Positions 16,815 through 26,971 of a DNA stretch of 64,000 nucleotides are shown here, one piece after another. Within the stretch, counting starts at the first letter, position 1. The number at the start of each line of letters is the position of its first letter. The notes below the pieces were generated by a model, which saw only the letters and a program-made list of their open reading frames with translations, did not search any database and was not told the DNA's origin. Source of the DNA: CAVPWP01 sp050789285 (GTDB taxonomy: Bacteria > Pseudomonadota > Alphaproteobacteria > Rhodobacterales > Rhodobacteraceae); assembly GCF_050789285.1 (NCBI RefSeq), contig NZ_JBOUVX010000003.1:62001-126000 (forward strand), in the 5' to 3' direction. The translations under genes were made by a program, and so were the position numbers.

Positions 16815-17279
16815 ATGACCATGACCCACGACCCCTTCCCCGCCTCGGGCCTGCCCGACCCCATCGTCCAGGCCGAGTTCTATCAGGACGTGCCCGTCAA
16901 GCGCCTGATCGCCTGGGTGGCCGACACCGTCGCGATCGTGGCCCTGACCGCGGTGGTCGTGCTGTTTACCGCCTTCACCGCGCTGTTCTTCCTGCCGCTT
17001 GCCTTCCTCGCGGTGGGCTTTCTCTACCGCTGGGTGACGCTGGCCAATCGCTCGGCCACGCCGGGGATGCGGCTTGTCGCGATCGAGATTCGCGCCGGCG
17101 ACGGCGGGCGGCTGGATCCGACGCTCGCGGGGCTGCACACGCTGGGCTACACGGTGTCGATGGCGATCTTCCCGCTTCAGCTGATCTCGATCGCGCTGAT
17201 GCTGATGACCGAGCGCCGGCAGGGCCTGACCGACCACGTGCTGGGCACCGCCGCGCTGAACCGCGCCGCGGGGACCTGA
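16815..17279 (+). CDS. RDD family membrane protein
   Basis: A 154-residue RDD-family protein. The conserved features are the first helix preceded by VKRLIAWVADTVAIVAL (the R-x-x-A/D-D pattern gives the family its name), a second helix LFFLPLAFLAVGFLYRW, then TPGMRLVAIEIR and a final helix with RRQGLTDHVLGT. Some RDD proteins are thought to be transporters of ions or osmolytes; no substrate is inferable. The start is uncertain between the ATGs at 16815 and 16821, as neither has a strong ribosome site. 140 nt separate it from the DUF2852 gene. Confidence 0.8.
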   Translation: MTMTHDPFPASGLPDPIVQAEFYQDVPVKRLIAWVADTVAIVALTAVVVLFTAFTALFFLPLAFLAVGFLYRWVTLANRSATPGMRLVAIEIRAGDGGRLDPTLAGLHTLGYTVSMAIFPLQLISIALMLMTERRQGLTDHVLGTAALNRAAGT

Positions 17280-17299
17280 CCCCCCGATTTTGGGGGATT

Positions 17300-17332
17300 G
17301 GCGTGACGTCAAGGGCTTGTTAACGTCACGCC
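17300..17332. promoter_or_regulatory. Perfect inverted repeat in the bpt leader
   Basis: Arms GGCGTGACGT and ACGTCACGCC are separated by 13 nt. Inside the left arm TGACGTCA is itself a palindrome and GTTAAC lies next to the right arm. It sits 21 bp before the bpt ATG and 20 bp after the RDD stop, preceded by another small inverted repeat CCCCC-GATTTT-GGGGG at 17281-17296. No T run follows, so an operator or leader RNA hairpin is more likely than a terminator. Confidence 0.45.
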
Positions 17333-17353
17333 GACCAGACGCCAGGCTGCCCC

Positions 17354-18178
17354 ATGCGCCATACGCTGCCAATCGCGCCGCAGTTTTACGTGACGGCCCC
17401 TCAACCCTGCCCCTATCTTCAGGGGCGGATGGAGCGCAAGTTGTTCACCGCGCTGCAGGGCGAATACGCCGAACGCCTGAACGACAGCCTTTCGAAGCAG
17501 GGCTTCCGCCGCAGCCAGAACGTGCTTTACCGCCCCTCATGCGCGGAATGCTCGGCTTGTTTATCGGCGCGAATCCGGGTCGCCGACTTCGCGCCGTCGC
17601 GGTCGCAGAAGCGCACGCTCAAGCGCAACGCGCGCCTGCGGCGCGAGGCGACCTCGCCCTGGGCCACCGAAGAACAGTATGCGCTGTTCCGCGCCTACCT
17701 TGACAGCCGGCACGCCGACGGCGGCATGGCCGACATGGACATCTTCGAATTCGCCGCGATGATCGAAGAGACGCCGATCCGAAGCCGGGTCGTCGAATAC
17801 AAGGACGACACCGACGACGGCCGCCTTGCCGCCGTATGCCTGACCGACGTGCTCGATGACGGGCTGAGCATGGTCTATTCGTTCTACGACCCCGCGCTGG
17901 TGGCCGACAGCCTTGGCACCTACGTCATCCTCGACCACGTCGAGATCGCGCGCGAGGCGGGTCTGCCCTATGTCTATCTCGGCTACTGGGTGCCCGGCAG
18001 CCCGAAGATGGGCTACAAGGCCAAGTTCTCGGCGCTCGAGATCTACAGCGGGGGCGAATGGCGCGATCTGGGCAGCCCGTCGCAATATTCCTCGGACACG
18101 CATCCGCTGTCGACCGACCCGATCGCCGAACAGGTGGCGCGGATCAGCCTGCCCGACACCCGGCCCACGGGCGGGTGA
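17354..18178 (+). CDS. bpt: Aspartate/glutamate leucyltransferase (arginyl-tRNA transferase family)
   Basis: A 274-residue enzyme that transfers leucine from Leu-tRNA to proteins with N-terminal Asp or Glu, marking them for ClpS/ClpAP degradation (bacterial N-end rule). The N-terminal ATE domain holds the conserved cysteine cluster SCAECSACLSARI (about residues 62-74); the C-terminal domain carries GLSMVYSFYDPAL, LGTYVILDHVEIA and YLGYWVPGSPKMGYKAKF, which are diagnostic. Length fits Bpt. The stop overlaps the GTG start of the VOC gene (GTGA). Confidence 0.92.
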   Translation: MRHTLPIAPQFYVTAPQPCPYLQGRMERKLFTALQGEYAERLNDSLSKQGFRRSQNVLYRPSCAECSACLSARIRVADFAPSRSQKRTLKRNARLRREATSPWATEEQYALFRAYLDSRHADGGMADMDIFEFAAMIEETPIRSRVVEYKDDTDDGRLAAVCLTDVLDDGLSMVYSFYDPALVADSLGTYVILDHVEIAREAGLPYVYLGYWVPGSPKMGYKAKFSALEIYSGGEWRDLGSPSQYSSDTHPLSTDPIAEQVARISLPDTRPTGG

Positions 18179-18561
18179 GGCGCCGCGTCTCGGAAATCGC
18201 GCTGTTGGTGCCGGACTACGAGGCGGCCATCGCCTTCTATGTCGGCGTGCTGGGGTTCGACCTGCGCAGCGACATCGACCTTGGGGCCGGAAAGCGATGG
18301 GTGACCGTCGCGCCCGAGGGCGCCGAAACGGCACTGCTTCTGGCGCGCGCCGCCGATGACCGTCAGCGCGCCGCCATTGGCGCGCAGGCGGGCGGGCGCG
18401 TCGCCTTCTTCCTCGAGACCGACGACTTCCCCCGTGACCACCGGCAGATGACGGATCGCGGCGTGATCTTTGAAGAGGCGCCGCGACACGAGGACTACGG
18501 CATCGTCGCCGTCTGGCGCGACCCGTTCGGCAACCGCTGGGACCTGTTGCAGAGGCGGTAG
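18175..18561 (+). CDS. VOC (glyoxalase/bleomycin resistance) family protein
   Basis: A 128-residue single VOC domain. It begins at GTG 18175 inside the bpt stop (GTGA), giving MRRRVSEIALLVPDYEAAIAF, and the paired beta-alpha-beta units continue to KRWVTVAPEGAETALLL and FFLETDDFPRDHRQM, ending with WRDPFGNRWDLLQ, the usual C-terminal signature with a metal-ligand-like glutamate position replaced by D/L. Could be a dioxygenase, isomerase or binding protein; substrate unknown. Converges with the TRAP genes 8 bp downstream. Confidence 0.8.
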   Translation: MRRRVSEIALLVPDYEAAIAFYVGVLGFDLRSDIDLGAGKRWVTVAPEGAETALLLARAADDRQRAAIGAQAGGRVAFFLETDDFPRDHRQMTDRGVIFEEAPRHEDYGIVAVWRDPFGNRWDLLQRR

Positions 18562-18569
18562 GCCCGGGC

Positions 18570-20927
18570 CTATCCGCCCAGCAGGTTGGGCACGATCGTC
18601 ACGATGTCGGGGAACAGCCACAGGATGCCCAGCCCCACGATCTGGATCAGCACGAAGGGCACGATGCCGCGATAGATGTGGCCCGTGGTGATTCCCGCAG
18701 GCGCCACGCCGCGCAGGTAGAACAGCGCGAATCCGAAGGGCGGCGTCAGGAAGCTGGTCTGCAGGTTCACCGCGATCATGATCGTCACCCATTTCGGATC
18801 GAGCGTGCCTCCATAGATGACCGGCCCAACGATCGGGACGACGATGTAGATGATCTCGAGGAAATCCAGCACGAAGCCCAGGATGAAGAGCACCAGCATC
18901 ACCAGCAGGAACACCACCAGTTCGTTGTCGAAGCTGCGCAGGAATTCCTGGATGTAATGCTCGCCCCCGAAGGAGATCACGACCAGGTTCAGAAGCTGCG
19001 ATCCGATCAGGATCGTGAAGACCATCGAGGTGACCTTGGCGGTCTCGCGCACCACGGGCGCGAGGACCCCGGTGCGCAACAACACCCAGCAGGAATAGAG
19101 GATGCCGAACATCGCCGCGTGATAGGCCAGGTTCGCCACGATGATCGCGATCCAGTCGGCGAAGGTGATGCCCGTGCGCTCGGTCCGCAGGTCGAAGTTC
19201 ACGCCGAGGATGATCATGATCACGATGCCGAAGCTTGCCCAGATGATCAGCTTCGAGGCGCGCTGATCGTCCTTCAGCTTGCGGTAGGCCGCCAGCATGA
19301 TCGCCCCGCCCGCGCCAAGCGCGGCCGCCGGCGTCGGGTTCGTGACCCCGCCCAGGATCGAGCCCAGAACCGCCACGATCAGCACAAGCGGCGGGAAGAC
19401 CACGCGCACAAGCTCGTTCCGGCCAAGCGCCACGGCTGCGTGGCGCGCGCCATAAAGCGTCATCGCGAAGGGCACGGCCAGCCAGGCGAAGGTCGCGCCG
19501 GGGCTGCTGAGCGGCGTGATGAAGGCGGCATCCACGACGAAGGCCAGCGCGATGCCCGCCGCGCCCACCAGAAGCGGCCGCGGGTCGGACGACGGGGACA
19601 CGCCGCGCGCGGTGGTGAACATCAGCGCGAACAGCACGAACACCGTCGCGATGCCGGACCCCAGCGGCGCGATCGACAGAAGTTTCGCGGCGCGGGCGGC
19701 CTCGATTTCCTCGGGGGTGAGGTTGCGCGCCTCCATCGATCCGCCCGACGCCTCGATGGCGGCCCGCTGTTCGACCGCGCGGTCCCACTTCTCCTGGCCG
19801 TGCAGGTCGATCATCGCCTCCTGGCACTGGGGCGAGACGTTGGTGCGCAGCTCGGCCGCCTGCCCGTCCTGCGTGACGGTCGACACGACAAGCGACTGAC
19901 TGCCCAGGACGCCAAGGTTCGAGGCGAAGAGAAGCCCGGCAAGGATCACGACCGGGGCCGCCAGGAACCAGGTGAAGGCCTCGTTGCGGGTCACGGCCTC
20001 GGCGCCCGTGCCGCCGCCAAGCTCGACCGGGGGGGCCTTCGAGGGGTTGAGAAGCGCGAAGCCGAAGGCATAGACGCCGTAAAGCACCGCCAGCATGATG
20101 CCCGGCAGAAGCGCGGCCTGGAACAGCGTGCCGACCGACACCACCGCCGGTTCGCCCAGAAGCGTCAGCGCGTCGCGGCAGCCCACAAGCTGCGCGCGCG
20201 CTTCCTGCGCCGTGGAATAGAGGTCCCCCGCGAGCGTGCCCAGAAGCACGATCACGATCGAGGGCGGAATGATCTGCCCCAGCGTGCCCGAAGCCGCGAT
20301 CACGCCGGTGGCAAGTTCGGGGCTGTAGCCGTTGCGCAGCATGGTGGGCAGCGCCAGAAGCCCCATCGTCACCACGGTCGCGCCGACGATCCCGGTCGAG
20401 GCGGCAAGGAAGGCGCCCACCACCACGATCGACACCGCAAGCCCCCCGGGCAAGGGACCGAAGACCCGCGCCATGGTGGTCAGCAGGTCATTGGCGATCT
20501 TCGAGCGCTCCAGCGTGATGCCCATCATCACGAACATCAGGACCGCCAGAAGCGTCTCGATCGACTGGCCGGCGATGACGCGCTCGTTCATCCGGTTCAC
20601 GATGAACGAGATGTTGCGGTTCATCGCCTGTTCCCAGCCGCCCACGAACAGCGGCTGTTCGATGCGCGGCAACTCGGGGTATCGGAAGACCGAGATCGCC
20701 TCGCGCGCGACGCCTTCGGCGACAAGCGCCGCGTAGTCCGCCGACGACGGGTCGATCGCCTGGTGGATCAGAAGCCCCGCGCTGTCGAGCGCGGCGATGA
20801 TCGCGAACGAGATGACGGCCGAGCCGCCGATGGCGAAGGCCACGGGGAAGCCCGTCATGATCCCCGCGAAAAGGGTCAGGAACACGATGATCAGCCCGAT
20901 CTCGATTCCGTCCAGTCCGAACAGCAC
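18570..20927 (-). CDS. TRAP transporter large permease subunit (DctM/TakM type)
   Basis: A 785-residue permease, much longer than the usual DctM of about 430 residues. The N-terminal transport core is visible as IGLIIVFLTLFAGIMTGFPVAFAIGGSA, and the family motifs LLALPTMLRNGYSPELATGVIAASGTLGQIIPPSIVIVLLG and LGFVLDFLEIIYIVVPIVGPVIY are present. Between about residues 340 and 520 there is an inserted region with soluble stretches (QCQEAMIDLHGQEKWDRAVEQ) and extra helices. Start is a GTG. It works with the small permease and DctP protein upstream (gap 13 bp), driven by an ion gradient. The usual partner and the insert suggest the TakM-like group importing 2-oxo acids or similar anions, but this is inference. 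Confidence 0.88.
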   Translation of the reverse strand: MLFGLDGIEIGLIIVFLTLFAGIMTGFPVAFAIGGSAVISFAIIAALDSAGLLIHQAIDPSSADYAALVAEGVAREAISVFRYPELPRIEQPLFVGGWEQAMNRNISFIVNRMNERVIAGQSIETLLAVLMFVMMGITLERSKIANDLLTTMARVFGPLPGGLAVSIVVVGAFLAASTGIVGATVVTMGLLALPTMLRNGYSPELATGVIAASGTLGQIIPPSIVIVLLGTLAGDLYSTAQEARAQLVGCRDALTLLGEPAVVSVGTLFQAALLPGIMLAVLYGVYAFGFALLNPSKAPPVELGGGTGAEAVTRNEAFTWFLAAPVVILAGLLFASNLGVLGSQSLVVSTVTQDGQAAELRTNVSPQCQEAMIDLHGQEKWDRAVEQRAAIEASGGSMEARNLTPEEIEAARAAKLLSIAPLGSGIATVFVLFALMFTTARGVSPSSDPRPLLVGAAGIALAFVVDAAFITPLSSPGATFAWLAVPFAMTLYGARHAAVALGRNELVRVVFPPLVLIVAVLGSILGGVTNPTPAAALGAGGAIMLAAYRKLKDDQRASKLIIWASFGIVIMIILGVNFDLRTERTGITFADWIAIIVANLAYHAAMFGILYSCWVLLRTGVLAPVVRETAKVTSMVFTILIGSQLLNLVVISFGGEHYIQEFLRSFDNELVVFLLVMLVLFILGFVLDFLEIIYIVVPIVGPVIYGGTLDPKWVTIMIAVNLQTSFLTPPFGFALFYLRGVAPAGITTGHIYRGIVPFVLIQIVGLGILWLFPDIVTIVPNLLGG

Positions 20928-20940
20928 TATCCCGCCCCTT

Positions 20941-21834
20941 TCAGTGGATCTGGGCCACGAGCTCGGCGTCGTCGTCGCCCAGCTTGTCCTTGTCGAGGTA
21001 CTTGCCCGCGCTCGACTCGCCTTCGACGTATTCGAGGTAGGAGCGGTAGAAGAAGGCGATGGCCTGCACCAATACCATCGCGCAGAAGATCAGGATCAGC
21101 ACCTTGAACAGGAAGTAGGCGTTGAAGCCGTTGGGGCTGAAACCGGTCGTTTCGATGTTCCAGCGCACCGCACGGGCCTTGGCCAGCGTCCGGTCCAGCG
21201 TGTCCGAGGCGTTCACCGGCGGCGTGATCAGGTGCCGCCAGAGGAAGTACCAGGCGTAATACCAGGTCAGCGCGGTCGCCGGGATCATGAAGAAGAGCGA
21301 ACCGAACATGTCGACCACGCGCTTCGCGCGGTGCGAGAAGCTGGCATAGAACAGGTCGACCCGCACATGGCCGCCCTGCACGAAGGTGTAGGAGACGCAC
21401 ATGCAGACGATGATCGCGTTGTAGAACTTCAGGCTGTCGGAATACCACGCGACGGTCTGCGTGAGATCGACGCCCACCGGCCCGACCGAGATGTCGGAGG
21501 CGCGGAAGATCGACTGCAGGAAGATCACCATGATCTGCTGCAGCACCATCAGAAGCCCCGCCCAGGCGGCCGTGCGGCCGACCACGTTGGCAAAGCCCTC
21601 AAGCCCGCGCACCACGCCCCACAGGAACTCGCGCCGCCAGAGGCCGACAAGAAAGACGACGACCGCGACGTTGAAGAAGAAGAAAAAGATCTGGGCCGAG
21701 GCGCCATAGTAGATGACGCGCATCAGGTTTTCGGGGTCCGAGAAATCGAACACCGTGCCCAGGTTCATCAACACGTGCACGGGCCCGGCGATGCCGGACC
21801 AGATGCCGTTCAAAAGCCAGAGAATCGCGTCCAA
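20941..21834 (-). CDS. TRAP transporter small permease subunit (DctQ type)
   Basis: A 297-residue membrane protein, larger than the usual DctQ of 160-220. Four-helix DctQ features are present (FVQGGHVRVDLFYASFSHRAKRVVDMFGSLFFMIPATALTWYYAWYFL), preceded by two extra N-terminal helices and a long C-terminal extension ending YLEYVEGESSAGKYLDKDKLGDDD. The start at 21834 is TTG; it is decided by GGGGG 6 nt upstream and the absence of a nearby ATG. It forms the membrane complex with the large permease. Confidence 0.85.
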   Translation of the reverse strand: MDAILWLLNGIWSGIAGPVHVLMNLGTVFDFSDPENLMRVIYYGASAQIFFFFFNVAVVVFLVGLWRREFLWGVVRGLEGFANVVGRTAAWAGLLMVLQQIMVIFLQSIFRASDISVGPVGVDLTQTVAWYSDSLKFYNAIIVCMCVSYTFVQGGHVRVDLFYASFSHRAKRVVDMFGSLFFMIPATALTWYYAWYFLWRHLITPPVNASDTLDRTLAKARAVRWNIETTGFSPNGFNAYFLFKVLILIFCAMVLVQAIAFFYRSYLEYVEGESSAGKYLDKDKLGDDDAELVAQIH

Positions 21835-21906
21835 CCTGTCCCCCTGCCGTCGGCCTGACCGGCAGCGCGGACCCGCCGCGCTGCCGCAAGGTTCATGCCG
21901 TCCCGA

Positions 21907-22995
21907 TCACATGTCCTGAAGGACGCGGGTCCGCTGGGCCACGTAGGGCGTGTCGGCCAGCGACAGCCAGCCGGTGGTGTCGCGCATGGACGCCATCGCG
22001 CTGTCGTAGACCTTGTCGTAGATCGGATCGCCGCGATAGCCGCCCAGCACTTCCTTGGCGCCGGTCGCGAACGCGTCCCAGACATCGTCGGGGAAGACGT
22101 TCGTCGACACGCCCGCGCTGAGCAGACGCTGAAGCGCCGGGCCGTTGTTGGCGGTGAACAGCGCATAGTTGTGCTGGTGCGCATCGGCGCAGGCGATTTC
22201 GATGGCCTTCTGGTGCGACGGGCTGAGCGCGTTGAAGCGCTCGAGGTTGGTGCCCACCGACAGCGCCGCGCCGGGCTCGTGGAAGCCGGCGGGATAGTAG
22301 TACTTGCAGACTTCCTGCAGGCCCAGACGCTCGTCCGACCAGGGGCCGATCCACTCGGTGCCGTCCAGCGCCCCCGTCGACAGGGCCTGGTAGATCTCGC
22401 CGCCGGGAAGCACCTGCACCGAAACGCCCACCTTGGTCAGCGCCTCGCCGCCAAGGCCCGGCATGCGGAACTTGAGGCCCTGAAGATCGCCCGCCGAGGT
22501 GATCGGGTTGCGGAACCAGCCGCCGCCCTGCGCGCCGGTCTGGCCGGCGATGAAGGGACGCACGTTGAAGATCTCGCCGATCTCGTGGTGCAGCGCCATG
22601 CCCTGACCGCCGTAGTACCAGGTCATGATCTCGGGCACGGTCATGCCGAAGGGCACGGCGGTGAAGAAGGCCCAGGCGGGGTTCTGGTTGATCCAGTAGT
22701 AATCCGCGCCGTGATACATGTCGGCCTGTCCCGACGAGGTGGCGTCGAAGCTTTCGAACGCGCCCACAAGCTCGCCCGCGGCCTTTGCGTCGATGGTCAG
22801 GGTGCCGTCGGTCAGCGCGGCGACGTTGTTCACCACACGCTCGACCGAATCCCAGACGCCCGCCAGCCCGCGCGGCCACGTGGTGACCATCGTGAGCTGC
22901 TCCCGGCCCTGGCTGATCGCCGGAGCCGCAAGCGTGGTCGCGGCCGCGGCGCCGCCCGCAAGGGCAGACGTCTTCAGAAAGGAACGACGATCCAT
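21907..22995 (-). CDS. TRAP transporter solute-binding protein (DctP/TakP family)
   Basis: A 362-residue periplasmic binding protein. MDRRSFLKTSALAGG is a Tat-type signal (RRSFLK) and the mature chain begins near residue 30. Conserved DctP stretches are AGELVGAFESFDATSSGQADMYHGADYYW and QALSTGALDGTEWIGPWSDERLGLQEVCKYYYPAGFHEPGA. The sequence resembles TakP of R. sphaeroides, which binds pyruvate and other 2-oxo monocarboxylates; by homology a 2-oxoacid-like anion is plausible. GGGAGGT lies 6 nt before the ATG. It is the first gene of the three-gene operon, divergent from the Ca/Na antiporter. Confidence 0.9.
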   Translation of the reverse strand: MDRRSFLKTSALAGGAAAATTLAAPAISQGREQLTMVTTWPRGLAGVWDSVERVVNNVAALTDGTLTIDAKAAGELVGAFESFDATSSGQADMYHGADYYWINQNPAWAFFTAVPFGMTVPEIMTWYYGGQGMALHHEIGEIFNVRPFIAGQTGAQGGGWFRNPITSAGDLQGLKFRMPGLGGEALTKVGVSVQVLPGGEIYQALSTGALDGTEWIGPWSDERLGLQEVCKYYYPAGFHEPGAALSVGTNLERFNALSPSHQKAIEIACADAHQHNYALFTANNGPALQRLLSAGVSTNVFPDDVWDAFATGAKEVLGGYRGDPIYDKVYDSAMASMRDTTGWLSLADTPYVAQRTRVLQDM

Positions 22996-23249
22996 AAAGT
23001 ACCTCCCGTGGTTCAGCCCACCCTGTTTCAAGCGGGCGGATCGTTAAGTGAACGGAACTTACACAGAGGCCCGGGACGAGGGAACCCGGTTTTTTGCATG
23101 GGTTTGCACAAATAGACGCCGTTTCCTGAATGGAAACGACGAACGCGGCCGCCGCGGCCGGCCCGGCCCGAAAATATCCTTGCCGGCCCCCATTGAAGCC
23201 GCCGCCCTATCACGCCATCTGCCCGGCTTGTGACCTGACGGGGGACCAG

Positions 23250-24167
23250 ATGACTGCGCTTTTCTTCGCCCTTGGACTTGGGGCTCTGTTCCTGGGCGGA
23301 AGCTGGCTTGTGCGCGGCGCGGTAGCCATCGCGCTGGCCTTCCGAATCCCCGCCTTCGTGGTGGGCGCGACGGTCGTGGGCTTCGGCACCTCGACGCCCG
23401 AGCTTCTGGTGTCGGTGCAGGCGGCGCTTGCTGGCGTTCCCGCCGTGGCGATCGGAAACGTCGTGGGATCGAACACCGCCAACATCCTGCTCATCCTCGG
23501 TCTCACGGCCCTGTTCGGGGCGATCGCCGCGCCCTGGCGCGCGTTACGTCCCGACATGCTGTGGATGCTGGCGGCCGCGCTGGCGACGGTGCCCGCGATG
23601 ATCGACGGGCAGGTGACGCGCCTCGACGGCGCGCTTCTGGCCGCAGCGCTGGTGGTCTATCTGGTCCTGTCGCTGCGCCGGGGCGGAGACGACGCGCTGG
23701 AGCTGCCGGTGCAGGATCCGATCTGGCGCGCGGCCCTGTTCGTGGTTATCGGGCTTGCCCTTCTGATGATCGGCGCCCGGTTTCTGGTCGACAGCGCCAC
23801 CACGTTCGCACGCGCCTTCGGCGTGTCCGAGGCGGTGATCGGGCTGACCATCGTCGCTGTCGGCACCTCACTGCCCGAGCTTGCCGCCTCGGTCGCCTCG
23901 GCGATCAAGGGCCAGCGCGACATGGCCCTTGGCAACATCGTGGGCTCGAACATCTTCAACATCCTCGCGATTCTCGGGATCACGGCGCTGATCACGCCGA
24001 TCCCGGTCGAGGGGCGGTTCCTGCAGATCGACATCCCCGTGATGGTCGCCACGACGCTTGCGCTTCTGGGCCTGTCGCTGTGGCGCGGCGCCGTCACCCG
24101 GGCGGGCGGCATCGGACTTCTGGCGGGATACGGCGCCTATCTGGGGTTGCTCGGCACGGGCCTTTGA
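23250..24167 (+). CDS. Calcium/sodium antiporter (CaCA family, YrbG-like)
   Basis: A 305-residue membrane protein with about ten helices and two inverted alpha-repeats. The signatures are VVGFGTSTPELLVSVQAALAG with VGSNTANILLILG in the first half and IVAVGTSLPELAASVASAIKG with IVGSNIFNILAILG in the second, each carrying the ion-binding glutamate. It exchanges cytoplasmic Ca2+ for Na+ or H+. GGGGGACCAG precedes the ATG. A longer frame upstream to 23130 lacks a good start. The 254-bp intergenic region upstream is shared with the TRAP operon and contains TTTGCA direct repeats. Confidence 0.9.
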   Translation: MTALFFALGLGALFLGGSWLVRGAVAIALAFRIPAFVVGATVVGFGTSTPELLVSVQAALAGVPAVAIGNVVGSNTANILLILGLTALFGAIAAPWRALRPDMLWMLAAALATVPAMIDGQVTRLDGALLAAALVVYLVLSLRRGGDDALELPVQDPIWRAALFVVIGLALLMIGARFLVDSATTFARAFGVSEAVIGLTIVAVGTSLPELAASVASAIKGQRDMALGNIVGSNIFNILAILGITALITPIPVEGRFLQIDIPVMVATTLALLGLSLWRGAVTRAGGIGLLAGYGAYLGLLGTGL

Positions 24168-24298
24168 GGGGGAACGGCGCCTCGACGGCCAGCCGCGGGC
24201 GCTGGCCGTTCTGGCCTGCGTTACGCACCAAGGCCCGTTTGCGCAACAAAAGGTCGCGGAAATTCGCCCCAGCGACATAAAATTCACGCCGTTCGCGG

Positions 24299-24327
24299 TT
24301 GACGCCCCCCGGCCGCACTCCTAATGT
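24299..24327 (+). promoter_or_regulatory. Sigma70-like promoter of ilvBN
   Basis: TTGACG at 24299-24304 and TAATGT at 24322-24327 are separated by 17 nt, which is near-consensus for a housekeeping promoter. Transcription would begin near 24334, upstream of the leader peptide at 24356. Confidence 0.7.
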
Positions 24328-24355
24328 CCCGCGCACAACGATGGAGCCTTGGGCG

Positions 24356-24403
24356 ATGACGGGTCTTGTAATCCTTGTAGGACAGTGGCGCATGGGCCGG
24401 TAA
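24356..24403 (+). CDS. ilvBN attenuator leader peptide
   Basis: A 15-residue reading frame MTGLVILVGQWRMGR with GGAG 9-10 nt upstream of the ATG. Codons 4-8 are Leu-Val-Ile-Leu-Val, the three branched-chain amino acids made by the downstream pathway. It overlaps the antiterminator element and ends at TAA 24401-24403. Ribosome position on this peptide would select between the two downstream hairpins, as in ilv leaders of enteric bacteria. The exact arrangement is read directly; regulation is inferred. Confidence 0.75.
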   Translation: MTGLVILVGQWRMGR

Positions 24404-24456
24404 CGGACACCCTTACGGACCCCCATGCGCCCCCGACTGACCCCCGGGGGCTTTTT
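24387..24456 (+). terminator. ilvBN attenuator: antiterminator and terminator hairpins
   Basis: GGCGCATGGG at 24387-24396 (inside the leader peptide) can pair with CCCATGCGCC at 24422-24431 (antiterminator). The alternative terminator pairs GCCCCCG (24429-24435) with CGGGGGC (24445-24451) followed by TTTTT. The two structures share bases 24429-24431, so they exclude each other. A ribosome stalled at the branched-chain codons leaves the first arm free, while one at the stop covers it. Confidence 0.75.
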
Positions 24457-24481
24457 ATTGCGCGGCGAAGCGGAGCGGACG

Positions 24482-26251
<1,770 letters not shown>

Positions 26252-26263
26252 GCGCGGGCCAAA

Positions 26264-26317
26264 GGGGGGCGCGGCCCCCCCCCTCGCCCCCCGGAGTATT
26301 TGAAAAGAGAAGAAGAA
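26264..26317 (+). repeat. Intergenic hairpin-plus-core repeat, copy 2
   Basis: The hairpin GGGGGGC-GC-GGCCCCCC starts 12 nt after the ilvB stop, followed by the core CCCCCGGAGTATTTG and the tail AAAAGAGAAGAAGAAC immediately before the ilvN ATG. The AGAAGAAG tail is the only ribosome-binding-like sequence there, so this element appears to supply the ilvN translation start. Confidence 0.6.
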
Positions 26318-26318
26318 C

Positions 26319-26885
26319 ATGTCCCCTCTCAACATCAAGAAAGGCTCGTCGCGGCATTCGGCCTACGACCTGCGCGACCCCCACGCCGAAGGCATCGAGA
26401 GGCACACGCTGGCGGTGCTGGTCGAGAACGAGCCCGGCGTGCTGGCGCGGGTCATCGGCCTTTTTTCGGGACGCGGCTACAACATCGAAAGCCTGACGGT
26501 GGCCGAGGTCGATCACACCGGGCACCGGTCGCGGATCACCATCGTGACCACCGGCACCCCCAGCGTGATCGAACAGATCAAGGCCCAGCTTGGCCGGATC
26601 GTGCCGGTGCACGAGGTGCACGACCTGACCGTCGAGGGCCCCGCCGTCGAGCGCGAGCTGGCGCTGTTCAAGGTGGCCGGTACCGGGGAGAAGCGGATCG
26701 AGGCGCTGCGGCTGGCCGAGATCTTTCGCGCCAACGTGGTCGATTCGACGCTGCAGAGCTTCGTCTTCGAGATCACCGGCACCTCCGAGAAGATCGACGC
26801 CTTCGCCGAACTGATGCGGCCGCTGGGCCTGCGCGAGGTCGCGCGCACCGGCATCGCGGCGCTGTCGCGGGGCAGCGAGGCCTGA
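26319..26885 (+). CDS. ilvN: Acetolactate synthase regulatory (small) subunit
   Basis: A 188-residue protein with an N-terminal ACT domain (about residues 28-100; HTLAVLVENEPGVLARVIGLFSGRGYNIESLTV) that binds valine and a C-terminal ALS small-subunit domain (RANVVDSTLQSFVFEITGTSEKI). It stimulates IlvB and confers feedback inhibition. The length suits the longer IlvN/IlvH type. Translation probably relies on the AGAAGAAG of the repeat just ahead. A strong terminator follows at 26913. Confidence 0.95.
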   Translation: MSPLNIKKGSSRHSAYDLRDPHAEGIERHTLAVLVENEPGVLARVIGLFSGRGYNIESLTVAEVDHTGHRSRITIVTTGTPSVIEQIKAQLGRIVPVHEVHDLTVEGPAVERELALFKVAGTGEKRIEALRLAEIFRANVVDSTLQSFVFEITGTSEKIDAFAELMRPLGLREVARTGIAALSRGSEA

Positions 26886-26912
26886 GCCCGCCGGTCCGGG
26901 CGCCTACAGTGA

Positions 26913-26942
26913 AAGGGCCGCCGGAGCGATCCGGCGGCCCTT
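26913..26942 (+). terminator. Rho-independent terminator of ilvBN
   Basis: The stem AAGGGCCGCCGGA / TCCGGCGGCCCTT with a 4-nt loop GCGA, followed by CTCTTTC, lies 28 nt after the ilvN stop. Confidence 0.85.
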
Positions 26943-26971
26943 CTCTTTCGTGTTTGCCGCAAGGCCGGGGG

